Origin: Varroa destructor
Lineage: Eukaryota > Arthropoda > Arachnida > Mesostigmata > Varroidae
Length of the DNA: 64,000 bases
NCBI RefSeq assembly: GCF_002443255.2
Contig: NW_019211460.1
Location: 31,213,956 to 31,277,955 of the forward strand
Reading direction: 5' to 3'
A program made the position numbers and the translations under genes. The notes beneath the pieces are model-generated. The model worked only from the letters and a program-made list of their open reading frames with translations. It did not search any database and had not been told where the DNA came from. This document shows, one piece after another, positions 13,030 through 27,310 of the stretch (positions within the stretch are counted from its first letter, which is position 1; each line of letters starts with the position of its first letter).

Positions 13030-16000
13030 CAGTGCTAGTGATGCTAACATCACTCGATCTGGACGCATGTGTCCAGTAAGGCCTGTGTCTTTTTCAAAAG
13101 AATGTTCACGCCCCTCGCTTCTTCGCCTGCCAGTTTTCCCTATTTTAGCCGTCTACCCTATGCGTGGCGATTCACAAAACCAAAGCGCTCTCAGGCGAAG
13201 CGATCGACGGTCATCGCTTGTTGAGTTGTCCAAATCCTTTAAAATGGTTACTGTTCCATGAAACAAAGGGACAGCCGCTGTCTGTCGATGTAGCTTCCGG
13301 TGTCGAGAAAATACAATACCATGTAATACATGGTAGCGACAATAGACGAAAAATTTAAGTTCTTTGTTGTGACTGCTATTGTGTATAACACGACTAGTAG
13401 CGACAAAGCCAAAAGCGTTGATACACGGTCCTTAGTATGGCATAGAGTGCGCGGTGATGTCGGAACGCATGAGCGAATGTACACGTTCGCAATGGCCTCT
13501 ACCTATGAGATGTCGCGTCAAAGCTGCCCTGGTAACATCGAAATAAATATGTTTTCCACTCGACCGGCCGTTCAATCCGCCGTCGCTGACACTTCTCAAT
13601 AGAAAAGGCATTTAAGCGCTATTTAGCTGAGAGTTAAACTATATATCTAGCATGGTAATAAAACGATACATTCCGCTGCCATTTCGAAGAGCTGTATCAC
13701 AACGTAGCGAAGCCTTCTACCAACTTCAATTAATACAATAGAAAATACAATGCAGAAACTCTATCAGATAACAACACTAGTCATAAATATATAATACGAT
13801 GAGGCAACAGCAACTTCAAATGCTCGCTATGACGGTAATTCTAGCGAACTACTATGACATGAACGTTAGATGTGTACCTGTGTCGTTTGTACTGACTGTC
13901 ATCGCCTTAAGAACGGATACCGCCTATCGAAGTTTCCGTCATAGAACTTCTTCTAAGCCTTCTTTTGTAGTCCGATTCATACTGAACAGGACGACAGTCG
14001 ACTATATCGGTGCTAGATACAAACAGTTCATCGCCGAATCGGCACCGTGTATCGCCCACAGACGCTCAGATAAATTAGTTAAATGTGATAGCCACCAGCT
14101 AAGATTTACTCATTGGTACAGCGTTTATTTGTACGCTGTCAAACTGTTAGACACGCAGTATGCGAAGTAGAAATGACTGAGTTCGATCATCCCGACGCAA
14201 ATGTACTATGTCTGTTCTGTCTTACTGCTCCAGAGGATACTCCTGTGTTGTTGTCGCAGCAGTAGCAGTTGCTACCGTTTTCCCCCATGACTTTCCGTAT
14301 CGCTAGGCCAAAAAATGGAGTCGTCATTGACAGCTGCGGTCAGATTGGCCTAAGGTGGCTACAATAACGACGAAGCAGTAGCTATGTAACGGTTAGCGGC
14401 CACAGCTTCTTGGTAACTTTGGGACAAGAAATGGGAAATGGCGTAAAGCGACAGAAAACACTACGCGATGGTCGAATCAGCCGCTGCCAACGCACATGCA
14501 GCTGTTCGGTCGCTCGCACAAATTGCCTTGCTCCTCATGCTTTATGGCTACGGCAGCCTACGCAGTGCTTCAATATTTGCTAGCGACATCGTTCGTTCTT
14601 GCTTTCCTGCGTTTTTCTATCTGTTTGAATCTTGCCGCGCTTTTTTCTCTGCTTCTGCTCTCTCTCCCTCTCTCATATTCGCATTCTGTGCTGTCATATA
14701 CGAACATATGATTTATTATACATCGTGACGTGCCTGCGGTGTGTAACTGGCATTTTCGCAATAATTGCGAGCAGTGTTTGGTTAACCGGCTGTTGTTAAT
14801 TCTACGACAGGGCGACCATATAACGGTGGCCGAGGCTACAGTAATTGTTAATGTGTTATTTTCCGATAGAGCTTCAACCGTGGATATAGCCGGACGGTAG
14901 CGCCAATGTCAAAACAAACAACGAACTGCTCCGAAGCCATGTCTTCAGTATTTTCTGCAGAATTAAATTCGTGTTGAACAGAACAGTTGGTGACCCAGTG
15001 CAACTCGCCTCTTGTTACAACAACTTGATAGAACTTACGACATTTGACTCGGTCGCACAGTTATTCTGTTGGCGGTGGCTGGTAATGGCCGGACGGGGCA
15101 TCGCTGCACAGTTGATTGCCACCACCGCTAACACGATCATTGCGTACCATTGTCTAATATCTGTTTCCTAGATATCAACGATGACGGCAGTTATTTTTCA
15201 ACGCAGGGCACCAACGAGAGTTACATTGCTTTCGTCAGGAGCGCTTGGGCCGGCTGGGGCAGGTCACTTGTTGTAACTGCGAAAATTAGTTCGCAGCTCT
15301 TTCTAACACATGATTCTGGCATGATGCATTATGGGAAGAAGTGGAATTTTCAAAGAAAAAATATCAACGGCAGTGAAAACAGATAGAAAACATAAAAATG
15401 ATGCGGCTGAAATTACCCTATTGCTGTTGCCTATCCTACAATCGAACGAAATAAAGGGGAATTGTATTGATTACTAAATATTTTATAATATTGAAGCTCA
15501 TAGTTGCCTAAACACACCTATACATGTATTAGACAGTCGTATACGGAGCTAAGTATCTCTACGGCATTACTATTACGTTAAAACTATTCTTTGCTAAGCA
15601 GTTTGTGACGCTAGCTCACGTACCGTCGCACACACGCATCGAGTTCTATGGCAAAAGCTGAGATTCGATGTATTATTGTAAAGTCCATTCACAATGGTAG
15701 CATATAATTAGAGGAACAAGACGACCGCATAACACGCCCCATCTCTTTATTACATCTAATCTGACTTCTTTTCGTGAGAACGAAAAAAAGATCACTTCTG
15801 ATATACTCCGCATAGCCAGATATCAATTGGCTCCCTACCTTAGAGTTACTTATGGTAACAACGGCCGAGATACTGGTAAAATCAGATAACCCGCCAACAC
15901 TTTCAGAAAACAGACAGCGTCAACGCTAGAACTTCAGTATAACAAACTGGGTCGAAAGTGATATAAATATTAGATAGCACCGATGCGTTTGAAAGACAAT

Positions 16001-19000
16001 GCTCTCGGTATTCGGACTTTTTTCTCCCTACAGAAAACAAGTACTACCATTATACCATATGCACGTCACGAATGCAAAATCGAACATCATTTTATCATGC
16101 ACTCTGTAAAACGAAAAGTACGACGATGTTTTTTAATACATCAGTTGTTCTTTCGTAGGTTGCGAAAAATCAGCTTTACTGCTTTTTCTTGCCGCGTTCC
16201 AAGTGCCACCCGTTGTAGCCGTGAAATGATGGGCATTGCTGAACACAGAATCGCCCACAGGACAAACTGCGCATGTCTATGGGTCAGTGGGCTTCCGCTG
16301 ATAATTTCCTTTTTCGTCATCGTTGTCCGTAAATGAAGACGATGCGCCATTACGTTTCCGCGCTGTTTCGGGCATTTTCGGCTTCGACAAAGGTCAATTC
16401 GGACAACGGAGAGGGAGACGGGGGTAGAAGGAAGGTGGAAAGAACGCTGGGGCTTACTGCTAGCCGGCGGCCGGTAGCTTTCTAGCCGCAGGAAGGGTCT
16501 CATAGTGGTTTAGCGTTGACTACTCAGCTTCACACATACAAACAGACAATACCGTCCGAAACGGCTACACACACGTATACGCTTTGAGCCGTCGTACTGT
16601 GACCGGCAAAACGCCACTGACCGTCAACGAGCGTTCGCTCGCTAGATGGGACCAGACGACTTGAGATGGTAGCAACAGCATTTTTGGGTGACCGTATACA
16701 ATATAGGCAAGTAGGCGGGTGCATGTGCAGCTGACAGGAGCCAGGCAAACGAAGAGAAAAGAGCTTGACAATGTGAGCTTTTCCGGTTTCTTTATGTCTC
16801 TATGCCCGTCCCGTATGTGTTTGCTAGTCGTGCATTCGTATGTAGCCATTTGGTCGTTGGAATGGATCGACTGCTGCTGCCGCCGCCGCTGAGGTTAGTA
16901 AAGTTACGACCACAGTCTATCGCTGCTTGCAGTTCCAATATATATACATATATAATAACAATGTTATAATGACACAACATTTGGCGTTTGAGGCCGGAGC
17001 TGCTTGCGCCAGCCGGGGCACTCGCGTCTAGCTTGTGCTGTCACAACTAGAGGGGACAGAAGGCGTACATACGAGACGCAAAGGAACCGACAAACGACCC
17101 GTCAGATATGAACGACAGGAAGGCAGATGCTGAGACGGTGACGAGGCCGACGGCACTAGAACAAGCGTAAATTAATTTCGTTGAAAACAAATGAGCCGCC
17201 AATGAATGTCAAGAACTAAACAATGATTAACTATACGCCGACAAACTGTATAAATGTACCAGATGAAGCACAGAGATCGGCAGGGGATACAGCAGTAGAC
17301 ATCGTGGAATATAATGGATACGATAAATGGATAGGGTTTAACGCATATCATAGAATTAGATATGATAAGACGGTCTGATACGAGCGGTCGGCTGCTCTAA
17401 CGGCCATCCAAGCCCAACGGTACACCTGTGCTTCTATAATCGAAGTGAAATTGTGCTTTTGAACTAATATCAGACCTGGGCCTACGTAAGCCTGACTTAT
17501 CTCTTAGGTAGATAAACTTCGTTCGAAGCCGTCAAGTTGCACGCCTTCTAAGATTAGCATGTGTTCGCTATAAAAACAAGTTCACGAAAGCAATGTAAAA
17601 AATGATGTAACGTGAACAAATCTTAGCCATGTGTCTGTGCATAGTTTCAATCATGTAAGATATAAGAGTACCGTACAAGATTAAAGCATGCCGATACAAT
17701 TTTAAATTAAAATACAACTTTAACATCGAGCCAACAGCTTGGGGTAATGCCGGTCGGTTCGCTATCTGTGTATATATGTAGTTTTTCAATTAAAATGATT
17801 TATATCAAAACATTATTATTATAAAAGTGCGATGAGTGAACGGCATTTAGCCATATTAAATATTCGAAGTTGCGTCCAATCTTTAACAATTACCCCTTCA
17901 CCATATCTACAGACCCAAATAATCGCTATTGGAAAGGATTATTATCCGTTACACCCATTAACGATATTGTGGCACATCCCACAAACTACCATATACGAAA
18001 GCTACCAGAAATTGTCACCGATGGAACGAGCACGCGCGATCTTGAAACGGATTTAACACTAGCCCATCGGCATCAGCGTCAACGCTGGCGTGAAGCAGCC
18101 AGGCTCTGCAAGGCTCCAAAACGACGGTATTTACGCCGTGCCTCTCCGTCTACTTTGTACCTTAGCTTTCCTCGGTGTAGATGGTGCCTTCAACCTTCGC
18201 TGACACATCCGCCGCTCCGTGCAACTGCCGACTATTCCTAATGCTATTCCTTTTACGGTGGCTATTGCATTTATTTTACTCAGCTGGTTCTATCATTGGG
18301 CACTAGTTAAAAGAAGTTATGTAAGTGGCGAATTCGGGCCGTAGACGGTGCCGTGTCCGCTTGCTCGTAATATCATAGTTCATGTGTTATGGCTATTGCT
18401 GTTGCTTGCCGTTGAGGCTCTGAAGGAGTGCTTACAGCAGGCGATAATAGTGCAGCTTGAAAGGGCCGGTTCAGAGTGCCAGATTTGTTTGTGTTGAATT
18501 CATAATTTTATTAATATCACAGTAACACAGCTATACCACAGTAACAGTGGCGTAGCAACAACGCCATTTTGTTAAAAGTTACCGCACGAAAAATTGTAAG
18601 GCGATGATAGCTATGCTTGCTCGAAAGAGAAAGCATACAGATGTGTATAGCAGTGATGCAATCATATGTTCTAAGCTAAGGGTTACTTTCTCTATGACTA
18701 TGCTTAACATCACAAGTGGTATACCGTCAACTAGGCATCGATCGGCTGTTGCCACTCTGGGTGGTAATTTGTTTCTACTCATGACGACCCAGCCTGTTGT
18801 CTTCTTTATCCACTTCACGCACATGACCCGTACTGAACACAGCTACCAGACGCTATCTAACACAATATTCTATTAATTTTTCTAATCCGGCCTAAATCGC
18901 GTGCAGTTACTCGTCCTAGAGCTGAGCTCAGGACCAAAAATTGTTCGGCTATTCTGTCGTATCCTTAGCATCTTGTAACCACTGCAGTTCTCCCATCACA

Positions 19001-22000
19001 CCCTGCTTCGGTATGCCACAAAACGAAGACTCACCTCGATGGTGAAAATTCTCTGTGGAGGCTGGGAAAACCAAATAATTTCTTTGTTTCTTCGAAACGC
19101 TTAAGCGTTGCCTTGGGCGAACATACGTTGGATACGAAGGCACAGAGTGAGCAATACATCGATATCTCTGCGAAGTGATTAACCGTCCTCTAACGAAAGT
19201 GCCCTTTTACGGCAAAAAATGGCCAATATGATTTTTCGAAAAATCACAGTTTTCACCCTGTCATCACACCTGTCGCAGAGAACTTTAATAAATTGCATAA
19301 TTTCGTTGTTTGTTTCGAATCGCCGCGCAGCCATAAGTACGGCACTCGTGATCGAGTATGACAAACTGGTGCCGTTCTAGTAACAGTCATTTAGTCAGTA
19401 GGGGGTTGCCAGTAATCAGTCGGTGCTGATGTGATAGGCGCATTCAACATTGCTCCGATCGATCGAAGGACTGATGCGCAAAGTGATTATACCTAGCTTA
19501 ACGCCCTAGCTTGGCCGATAATAAAACAATGACGGTAGGGCAAAGTCACAAACTACGCTATATACTGCCACACATGCTATACAATTTATTATACGTGATA
19601 ATAGTAAGGCGCTAGTAGTAAACAAATAGTTACTCACAGTGACCGCACAATCGTCTGTTAAGGCAACATGGGTCTCGCTACTGACACCGTAGATATTAAC
19701 CTGTGATTCGTCAGGGTGCTAGAGAGCCGCGTTGGCTAGCATGACAATCATAGGTGCATGTAATCTTATAGAAACCACATGGGAGTTAGAAAGCGTCCCT
19801 GAGGAAGATTTGGGCCGCCGTTACCCTCTTGCCCTATTTCATTAGCTGTTAGCCATATTCAATAAGGTGGCATCACCCTATGCGAGAAACAGCAGTCATC
19901 GTCATGAGATCAGTAGCCTGACACTAATAGGTTCGAAGACATGAAAGGACTGAATTAACGCTGAAAAGCATCGAGACAATTTGAATAAGACTCTACAGAA
20001 TGGTCAGCCGTGAGCGAGACGCTATAGCCCACGAAGGACGTTGGCAGGAGTGAACTATGGAGAGCTTGCGTCTGCTTCTATGGCAAACACCTCCTATCCT
20101 CCTTGCAGCTACGCTTCACTACGCTCGCACAGCTGCTAGTACTCTAACCATTGTCTGTTTACTCCCATGAGATTACAGGTACAGCAGTCGCGATCAATAG
20201 CAGACAATCGTCTGCCAGTGTGTTAATAATAACGCATAATGGGACTACGGCAAACAGTTACAGGCACGGCGCTGGCATCGTTATCGTCAGTATTGTCGGT
20301 GATAGTGAAGTCAGCGGTTAAGAGGAGACTCTAATGCCAAATGGTCAGCAGAAAAATCGTTTTGTCATATCTTTTCTATTGTAATTGCAGCTGTAGACCA
20401 CTGCTCATTTTGACGCACTGCGCTTCCGCCGTTGCATATAGCTACTTGTTGTAGCTACATGCCGCTTCAAGTGACGTACCGACTCTGATGATCAGGCTGA
20501 GCGTGTGTTGGTAACTGATCAAAAATTCTGACGGCACTGGTGCTCGCTGGCTAGGAATCATCAGCTTCTGTGAGCGCTCGACAGACGGCAGGAGGAGATG
20601 TATATTAGATACAGAACTAGGTCGGTCGGTCGGTCAAAGCGACGATGCCAGCTCGAGCCTTTCTGTTTTGATCGCTTGTCAAAGCGCTTCCCTTATATAT
20701 GCGTCGTCCAATGTCAATAGGTGGCGATTTTTTCTCGAAGCTTTCGAGTGCAAACTGTTTTTTCCGATACAACCTGTCTTAGGAAATGCTCTACTGCCCT
20801 AAAAGCCTCTTAAAGACTCTCAGTTTTTCCATTGGTTCTAGCGCTGGCGAAGTGGTAAATACCTGCTATATGCTAGCCGCAGATCTAATACCATTGTATA
20901 TTTTCTATTTTTGCGAAATTTCATCTCTCCTGCAAATGTTCGCAGATCCAGAACCTATTAATACGTCGGTCACATATAATGTTCGGCGCGACCATAGATC
21001 AACGCGAACGTTCAATTTGTTGTGATCGCAGCTGGTGACTCCTATAAGAATTTACATGCATATACCAACTCTAGTCTGTTACACGTGCCTGCGAGAACTG
21101 ACCAGGCAGATGTAAAATAATGGAAATAACAATCCAGTGAGCACACAACAGCCTGCTGGTACACTGCAGCCGCTCTTGCGGCGCAAGGACACGTACGCGT
21201 GTGCTGGATAGGGCAGAGCAGGAGGAAAAGCAACATCGCCGAGCATTTTCGAAATGGCCGTTAGTCCAGCATTGCGTTCAGCTAGCTTTTTGGGTATTCG
21301 TTCAACGGCCAGCGTTACATGATGAAGTGCACGCGCGCATTTACAACGTCAGCGTATTTTAAGCATGCACACATCAAGGCGAGCTTCACTGCTGAAGTCA
21401 ATGGACCTTGCTGCCATCGCCGGCACAAAATACTAAACGATTCAAGAGCACATCTTTACTTTAGATCGCGATCGTCTTGCCTGAGTCGGATCGTCCGATT
21501 GTTGACAATCAGAGGGAACCGAGACAGTCTCGCGCTCGAAAAATGGCGATCTTAAGGACGACTTCGTCAGCAACAGCTGCAGATAGGTAATCTATGATAC
21601 CTATGTTGTTAAGACGGTTATTATCGGCACTATGCCGTTAGCCATTGAGGTAGATAACCACAAACCGCAAGCGTACGCAATGTATACCACAAGAAGTGGC
21701 GTTCCGCCAGCCTTATGCCTTGTTGGACGCTGCGCTGGATTCGCTCGACCGAGCTGAGGCGGTAGAAGAGCTACTATTGATGACTGTGGTAACGACTAAG
21801 CTGCTACAAGGTAACCGGCAGTACTAACGCTGCAGCGCGAACGGCCGCCTTAGGATGCGTCACACAAAAGTGACCTGACCAATAGCCACAGCAACAATGT
21901 ATTATTTTTATTATTACGCTGGCACGCAAGGGTCGTCAGAACGCAAAGGAGGCGCAGCTAAAAATAGAGAAAGCTCCCTCTGAGGACTAAAGCTCTTTCT

Positions 22001-22080
22001 ACGCTCTGTCTGTACGCGTTATCCTGTGGTCATGGCTGACGCGGGCGCGCTAGTGAACACCGTAGTAGTAACATATAGTA
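13030..22080. other. Noncoding, mixed composition
   Basis: Alternates AT-rich DNA with CpG- and trinucleotide-richer stretches (about 14.2-15.4, 16.3-17.1 and 20.0-22.0 kb). Open frames up to 123 codons (for example 13799-14170) show no domain and no paired splice sites. No RNA gene was recognised. Confidence 0.5.
20620..20635. repeat. (GGTC)4
   Basis: Four GGTC units in a locally GC-richer stretch. Confidence 0.85.
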
Positions 22081-22081
22081 G

Positions 22082-22282
22082 TTGCACGTGGGAAAGCGAC
22101 ACTTGAAGCATTCTCGGGGAATAGGGTCATCGTCACAATTAGAATCATTGTCATCAGAACGATCCTCATCACCAGAGAGTGTTGACAATAGCAACGTCAA
22201 CATCAATTTTTCAGGATGCAGAAGATCCGCAACAAGCTACCGATATATACACATGTCGAGTACGGAAGGAGAATGACTTACC
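22082..22282. other. TCA/TGA-biased stretch, Ser-rich on + or Asp-rich on -
   Basis: The plus strand reads a Ser-rich frame (GSSSQLESLSSERSSSPESV). The minus strand reads an acidic frame (SGDEDRSDDNDSNCDDDPIP then RECFKCRFPTC). A strong minus-strand donor, CGG|GTAAGTCA, is at 22281-22276, next to a (CAA)n run. Both are consequences of a TCA-type trinucleotide bias, so which strand codes, if either, is undecided. Confidence 0.15.
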
Positions 22283-22304
22283 GTCGTGAAATTGATTGAA
22301 GGAT

Positions 22305-22328
22305 AACAACAACAACAACAACAACAAG
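22305..22328. repeat. (AAC)8 microsatellite
   Basis: Eight AAC units beside a strong minus-strand splice donor. On the minus strand it would encode a poly-Leu or poly-Val run if translated. Confidence 0.95.
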
Positions 22329-24037
22329 CATCCAATGATCACGACAACAAGACGACCACAGCAGCGACAACAACCAATGATAAACATGCCAAAAGTCTGT
22401 AGTTCACGCGAGGAAGTACCGTGCTTGTTCGTCATACATCATTAGACGTACTGTGCTATACGATCGTGGAAATGTTAGCCGTCTTGCCCTACCATAACGA
22501 CTGTTCATTCCAGGAAAAATGTCCATTTTAAATCCAGAATTCTGTGTTTGTCTAGAGCGGGATTGCATTCCGTCACCGTTTAGCGTTCGCATGCTAGAGC
22601 AAGACCCTTAAAAACGGACTTGACGATCTAGGCAAATCGTCGTAGAAGCGTGTTGGCCCAACAAACATTAGGCTATCGATTGGGTAACTCGCGAACGAAA
22701 AGATAACGAGTGTGGCATTGATTCGTACCTTCCTTTAGCCTCTACATAGCAATAGTATTCCTAACACTGATAGTAGCATAGGGAAGATCAACGATGCAGC
22801 GAAGCAGACGAGCGTGTCAAGATCAAGTTCACAACAACTTAACCATTTGGCCAGCACAGCCTAAAAGATATTTTACGACTGACGCTGTTCCTGTATGAAT
22901 GGCAAAACGGAAAAGCAGTGATTGATTGATTGATTTCAGTTGGCACATGTTGACGTGTAAAGGCGTCGTTCTCATCCAATCGTACAAAGCGATTCCTTCA
23001 CCTAACGTTGACACAATATTAAATGCAATTTATACGCTGAAGGTTACTAGTCTTCGCTTAGCCGGCAACTATGATACCATATTTTTACTCCGATATATGC
23101 TACTGCAATTCGGCTGATTCGTGATATCCTCCTCGGTGTACCGCTATTGACCGGCCGGTAAACGTAATTCTAAAATACAGTCGCCAGGAAACACAGGCGC
23201 AATTGGTTTTGTTTACTGGGCCTGTATTGTCACCATCGCAAACGCACTTTAACAGATAATTATCTAGACAGATCAAGAGAGTGGTGAAATAGGAGGTAGG
23301 GGCGAGCGATGATCTATGACGCGGGGTCTTGGCCTATATATTATACAAAACAATTCTCTGATAAACACATCTTTCGCCTTCATTATGCCGCTAATGTCTG
23401 ACGGCGTTTGCTACTGATTGAAGTAATGCCTGGCAGGTTAGACGTAAAATGCGGACGAATGTAAATGTTTTTAACAGAATTCGTGAGCACAGATTAAAAA
23501 CCAACTTCGTTTACATGTAAATGTACATGCAATAATATAGGCATGTGACTAGTCTTCATGGTCTGTTTCATATAGCCTCTTAGATTAGACATTTTACCGA
23601 CTGTAGTCTATTTTTCGCAGATAAAGGCGAGGCGTTAGTAACAAGTTGACGCTGCCAACGAAAACGCATAGCGCCGCCACCTGTTCAGGAGAGCAATTGT
23701 TAAACAGGATATTTTGACGCTCGTTCCTTCCAGACGCTTAGCGATAATACATTTCTAACTAATAAATTGAATCTACAAACTCTGAGTGGATCTACAAAAA
23801 GTCCCTAAAACAACCATGGCTATGTTGTTATTAGACGATATGTGTATAGATATGCGGTAAACTGCCACAATCTTGGATCATGATCTACATGAAGCGTTCA
23901 TCCTAACGTTGAAGTGTCCTCATTGACAAGCGCTTGGACTTTATCAGCTTTGTCGAGCCTTCCGCGGACCAAGATGATTCCCGTTTTCGCATCAAAATTG
24001 TCTCTGTCTCAAAGCAATTCACTTGTTTGTTGCTGGC

Positions 24038-24054
24038 GCTGCTGCTGCTGCTGC
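24038..24054. repeat. (GCT)n microsatellite
   Basis: Five to six GCT units. Confidence 0.9.
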
Positions 24055-25152
24055 ATCCCTAGATGTTCTCCTTCGCTAGCGGGGGACCGCTGATTGATCT
24101 CACAGTTGATCAGTCAGCCAAGCAGTAATCATGCCCGTCTGCTTACCTAAATGGATACAACGCCGCCGCTAACGCTGAAGGGTTCGTAACGATGTCTATA
24201 GCACGGCTATGTCTTTGGTATTCATAAGGAAGTTTTAATGTTTGTGGGAATGACCAGAGCAGCAATTTGTTGTCAGCAGATAACGATAGTAATACTGTAG
24301 CCGTTGCTGGTCTTCAGCAGACGTTCTTCGCCCTGCTGGCAAAGCGGCCAGACGTTCCGTCTAAATGACAACTATCAAGTTGTAATAAGGCCAATGAACG
24401 GTACATACTGGACGCAGATGCAACGGTAATGAAAATAAAAATCGCTCTGCTAATGTGTACACATTATACATAGAGGGATTAATACAAGGAAAATTGAAAT
24501 ATGTGGATGTAATCTTTGCTTGAGCGACGGCGAGAGGGTGCTGTAAAACGATTCGAACGGTATCACAGCGCGTAACGATAGGGGTTATGCACTACATTTG
24601 TGATGATGGTCAACATCTAAACAATGACTGGCACACAGTGACTAAAGCGATGACGTGAAGCTGACGAGAAACAACGAATCAAGCCACTGACCACGTGGGG
24701 AGGTCCAGTGGCCCCCTTACACGGATGGAATCTCAAATGAGCACTGATTGATTACGGGAGTGTGCGTTAGTCAGCTTTCTTCTTTTTATTTATTTTTTTT
24801 TTAATCGTTCAAGACCTTTTGACGATTTGAAAATAAATGATGCGGATCCGATAAAGGTGTATGCATTCAAGTTTATTCTGTTAAGTACGATCTTATGTTA
24901 CGATAGCGAAGATGTGACTTTACGGCTTTGCTGTGATGGTAAAATGTAGGTATACTTGCCGTGGGCATTAAATAATTGTGTTCGTCGTTGTCATATGTGT
25001 GTGTCACATAATGATATACCTGGGACTACCGAAAATCAGTAGGTCTGACGATCACTCCATGGCATGAGTCCCGGTCCGTATACCTGTTCTCTTCCGTCTT
25101 TGTCAACGCTCTGCCAAAACGTATAGTTCGCAACTCAGGTTCTGCCACGGAC

Positions 25153-25614
25153 ATGCAGGGTCCCATAGAGCACGGAGCAAAGGTTACGCTGAATGTCATG
25201 GCGAGGGCTTACCGACAGATTTCCGAAGGAACAAGGGGCGAGCAGGCTGGCTTACTCAGACGGCAAATTACAAACGGCTTGACAGCCCTTGTCTGGCAAA
25301 AAACAAATGCCTTAGTAATTACTGGGATGGTTTCTCATTCAAGAAATGCATCGAAAACGTTAAGCAGAAGAATACTAAATCAGATTCTATACATTCATTG
25401 TCGCAGCTTGAATTCGCTACGGTCGCGAGAAGTTCCATTGTTGGAACAGGCAAAATCATCGAATATTTACACAGTTTCTGGAAATAGCTTACAACCCCTG
25501 CTGCCACAATCAAAATGTCATCGTGTTTCGTCTGAAATGTCTGTACACACGGAGAGTTGCCAATTGGAATTTTCTGTTTCGGCACGATTTCTATTCATAC
25601 GGTCACATGTCTAA
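25153..25614 (+). CDS. Hypothetical ORF, 153 aa (chance not excluded)
   Basis: One of the longest ATG-initiated frames outside FEZ. It starts MQGPIEHGAKVTLNVMARAY and is rich in Ser, Arg and Leu, with no recognisable domain, signal peptide or membrane segment. No convincing splice sites bound it, and the flanks are AT-rich noncoding DNA. Its length alone is roughly what chance allows once in 64 kb at this composition. Confidence 0.1.
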   Translation: MQGPIEHGAKVTLNVMARAYRQISEGTRGEQAGLLRRQITNGLTALVWQKTNALVITGMVSHSRNASKTLSRRILNQILYIHCRSLNSLRSREVPLLEQAKSSNIYTVSGNSLQPLLPQSKCHRVSSEMSVHTESCQLEFSVSARFLFIRSHV

Positions 25615-27280
25615 ATCACCTTTATAGGAACGACAGTACGACTTTATAGGAAAAATGGTGACTATATATGTATTCATTGTAAAAGTAGATACGCAGCTAT
25701 AAGCTACCTATTACTGACAATTAAATAACACGAGGCTGATATAGCAAAGTATCAACTATAGTTACCATCGAACCTTGTGTGTAGAGGAATACAAAATGCG
25801 ATTGAGGGGAACGATCAACGAAGATTAACGTCGATTGGAGCGTGAAAGCTACCTGAGCTAATCTAGGCCATTAGCGGGCTTTTTACTTAACATTCGACTG
25901 CTGTTTGTCGTCGCTTTTGCTGAGTTAAACAAGGACCGCAAGTTTAAATCATTGAACATCTTGAATTTTTAAGGTTTACGGTATAAGCTGTGCATAATCT
26001 TCGTCTTGTCTTGGCGACGATCATTTGAGTCCGATACGATTGAAGCGACGATTGAGGCTCGACTAAAATCGTAGAAATCCTCAATACCTATTATAATACA
26101 ATAATCATCGCTTCTCCGTAACGCGTTATGTATTATACTTATGTAAATCAAGATTCCCGGGAAAATGCAACCTCACTTAAGGTTATAAGAGGCTGAAGAT
26201 TCTCAGGAAACCTAAGCGATTTGTCAGTGTAGTATGCAACCGTAAGAGACTCTTCATTCAGCCCTGCTTGCACAGGGCAGACATAAGGTGAATTGCTTGA
26301 ATATAGTCTGCACTGCATGCAAGCATAGCTTCCTGAAAAAGAATGACTAATCTTGCTTCTGTTTTCGTACAACTTAGCTAAATTTAAAATAGGTTACCTA
26401 TGCCCACATCTGTCTTTTAAAAGCCATGTAACTAAATTACATTTAATGACAAACCGGCACTCGTAACGCCGGTACCGGAAGCGATCACTCCAACGGTTCC
26501 TAATGCTAGTGACATCGAGAGATCTCGGTAGTATTGCAATGATCGGACTGAAAATGGGGTGATGTTTTCCATTTTAGATGCATCCGAAGCGGCGCCACAG
26601 ATGTTTTCAACGTACCTGCTAAAACGCAACTGTTAGCAGCATCTACAAGCAGCTTATAGCGACCGGCTTGTTTGGAATGGCAATCGTCATAGAGATACAT
26701 GGTGGGATGAATCTTCAGTAGTAGTACTGCGTTTAGATACATTACAATATTATGTTTCTTCTAACTAGAGCTTTTACTCATCGTTGAAAGACGCAAGGAG
26801 ACCTTGATAGAAACAAGAACTAATAACAAAAAGCTGAAAACCAGAACGAAAGAACAACACAATCAATAAAACCAATACCATCGATGATGATCGGCCTAGA
26901 ATTAACCAGTATCACCATTCTATATTTATTGTATAGCAGAGCTTAAAATATATGATTACAAAATAAAAGAAATACGTGACCTGCTACAATTGCTTGTTAT
27001 CGATAGTAGGACCATATCATAAATATATTCCGAATTTGACATAAATACTTTGATCATATATGTTTAGCGTCATAATCATATGTCAGATGCAATATACGCA
27101 CCGAATGCGGTGCCGATGATTTGATATCGTTTAGGAGCGTCCTAGTGAATGAACGGCCGTTTTTCATTGTAAACATATAAATTTTGCCAAGTTGTACAGC
27201 ATGTACAACTACTCTACTACTATGTCGAACTATACTCTCCACTTAAAAAACAATCATCAGCTCACCTATAACGGCCTTTA

Positions 27281-27310
27281 ACACACACACACACATATAT
27301 ATATATATAC
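27281..27310. repeat. Compound (AC)n(AT)n microsatellite
   Basis: About seven AC units followed by about eight AT units. Confidence 0.95.

Noticed and set aside
18833..18845. TGAACACAGCT, matching the start of miR-317
   Set aside because: The match stops after 11 bases and there is no hairpin.
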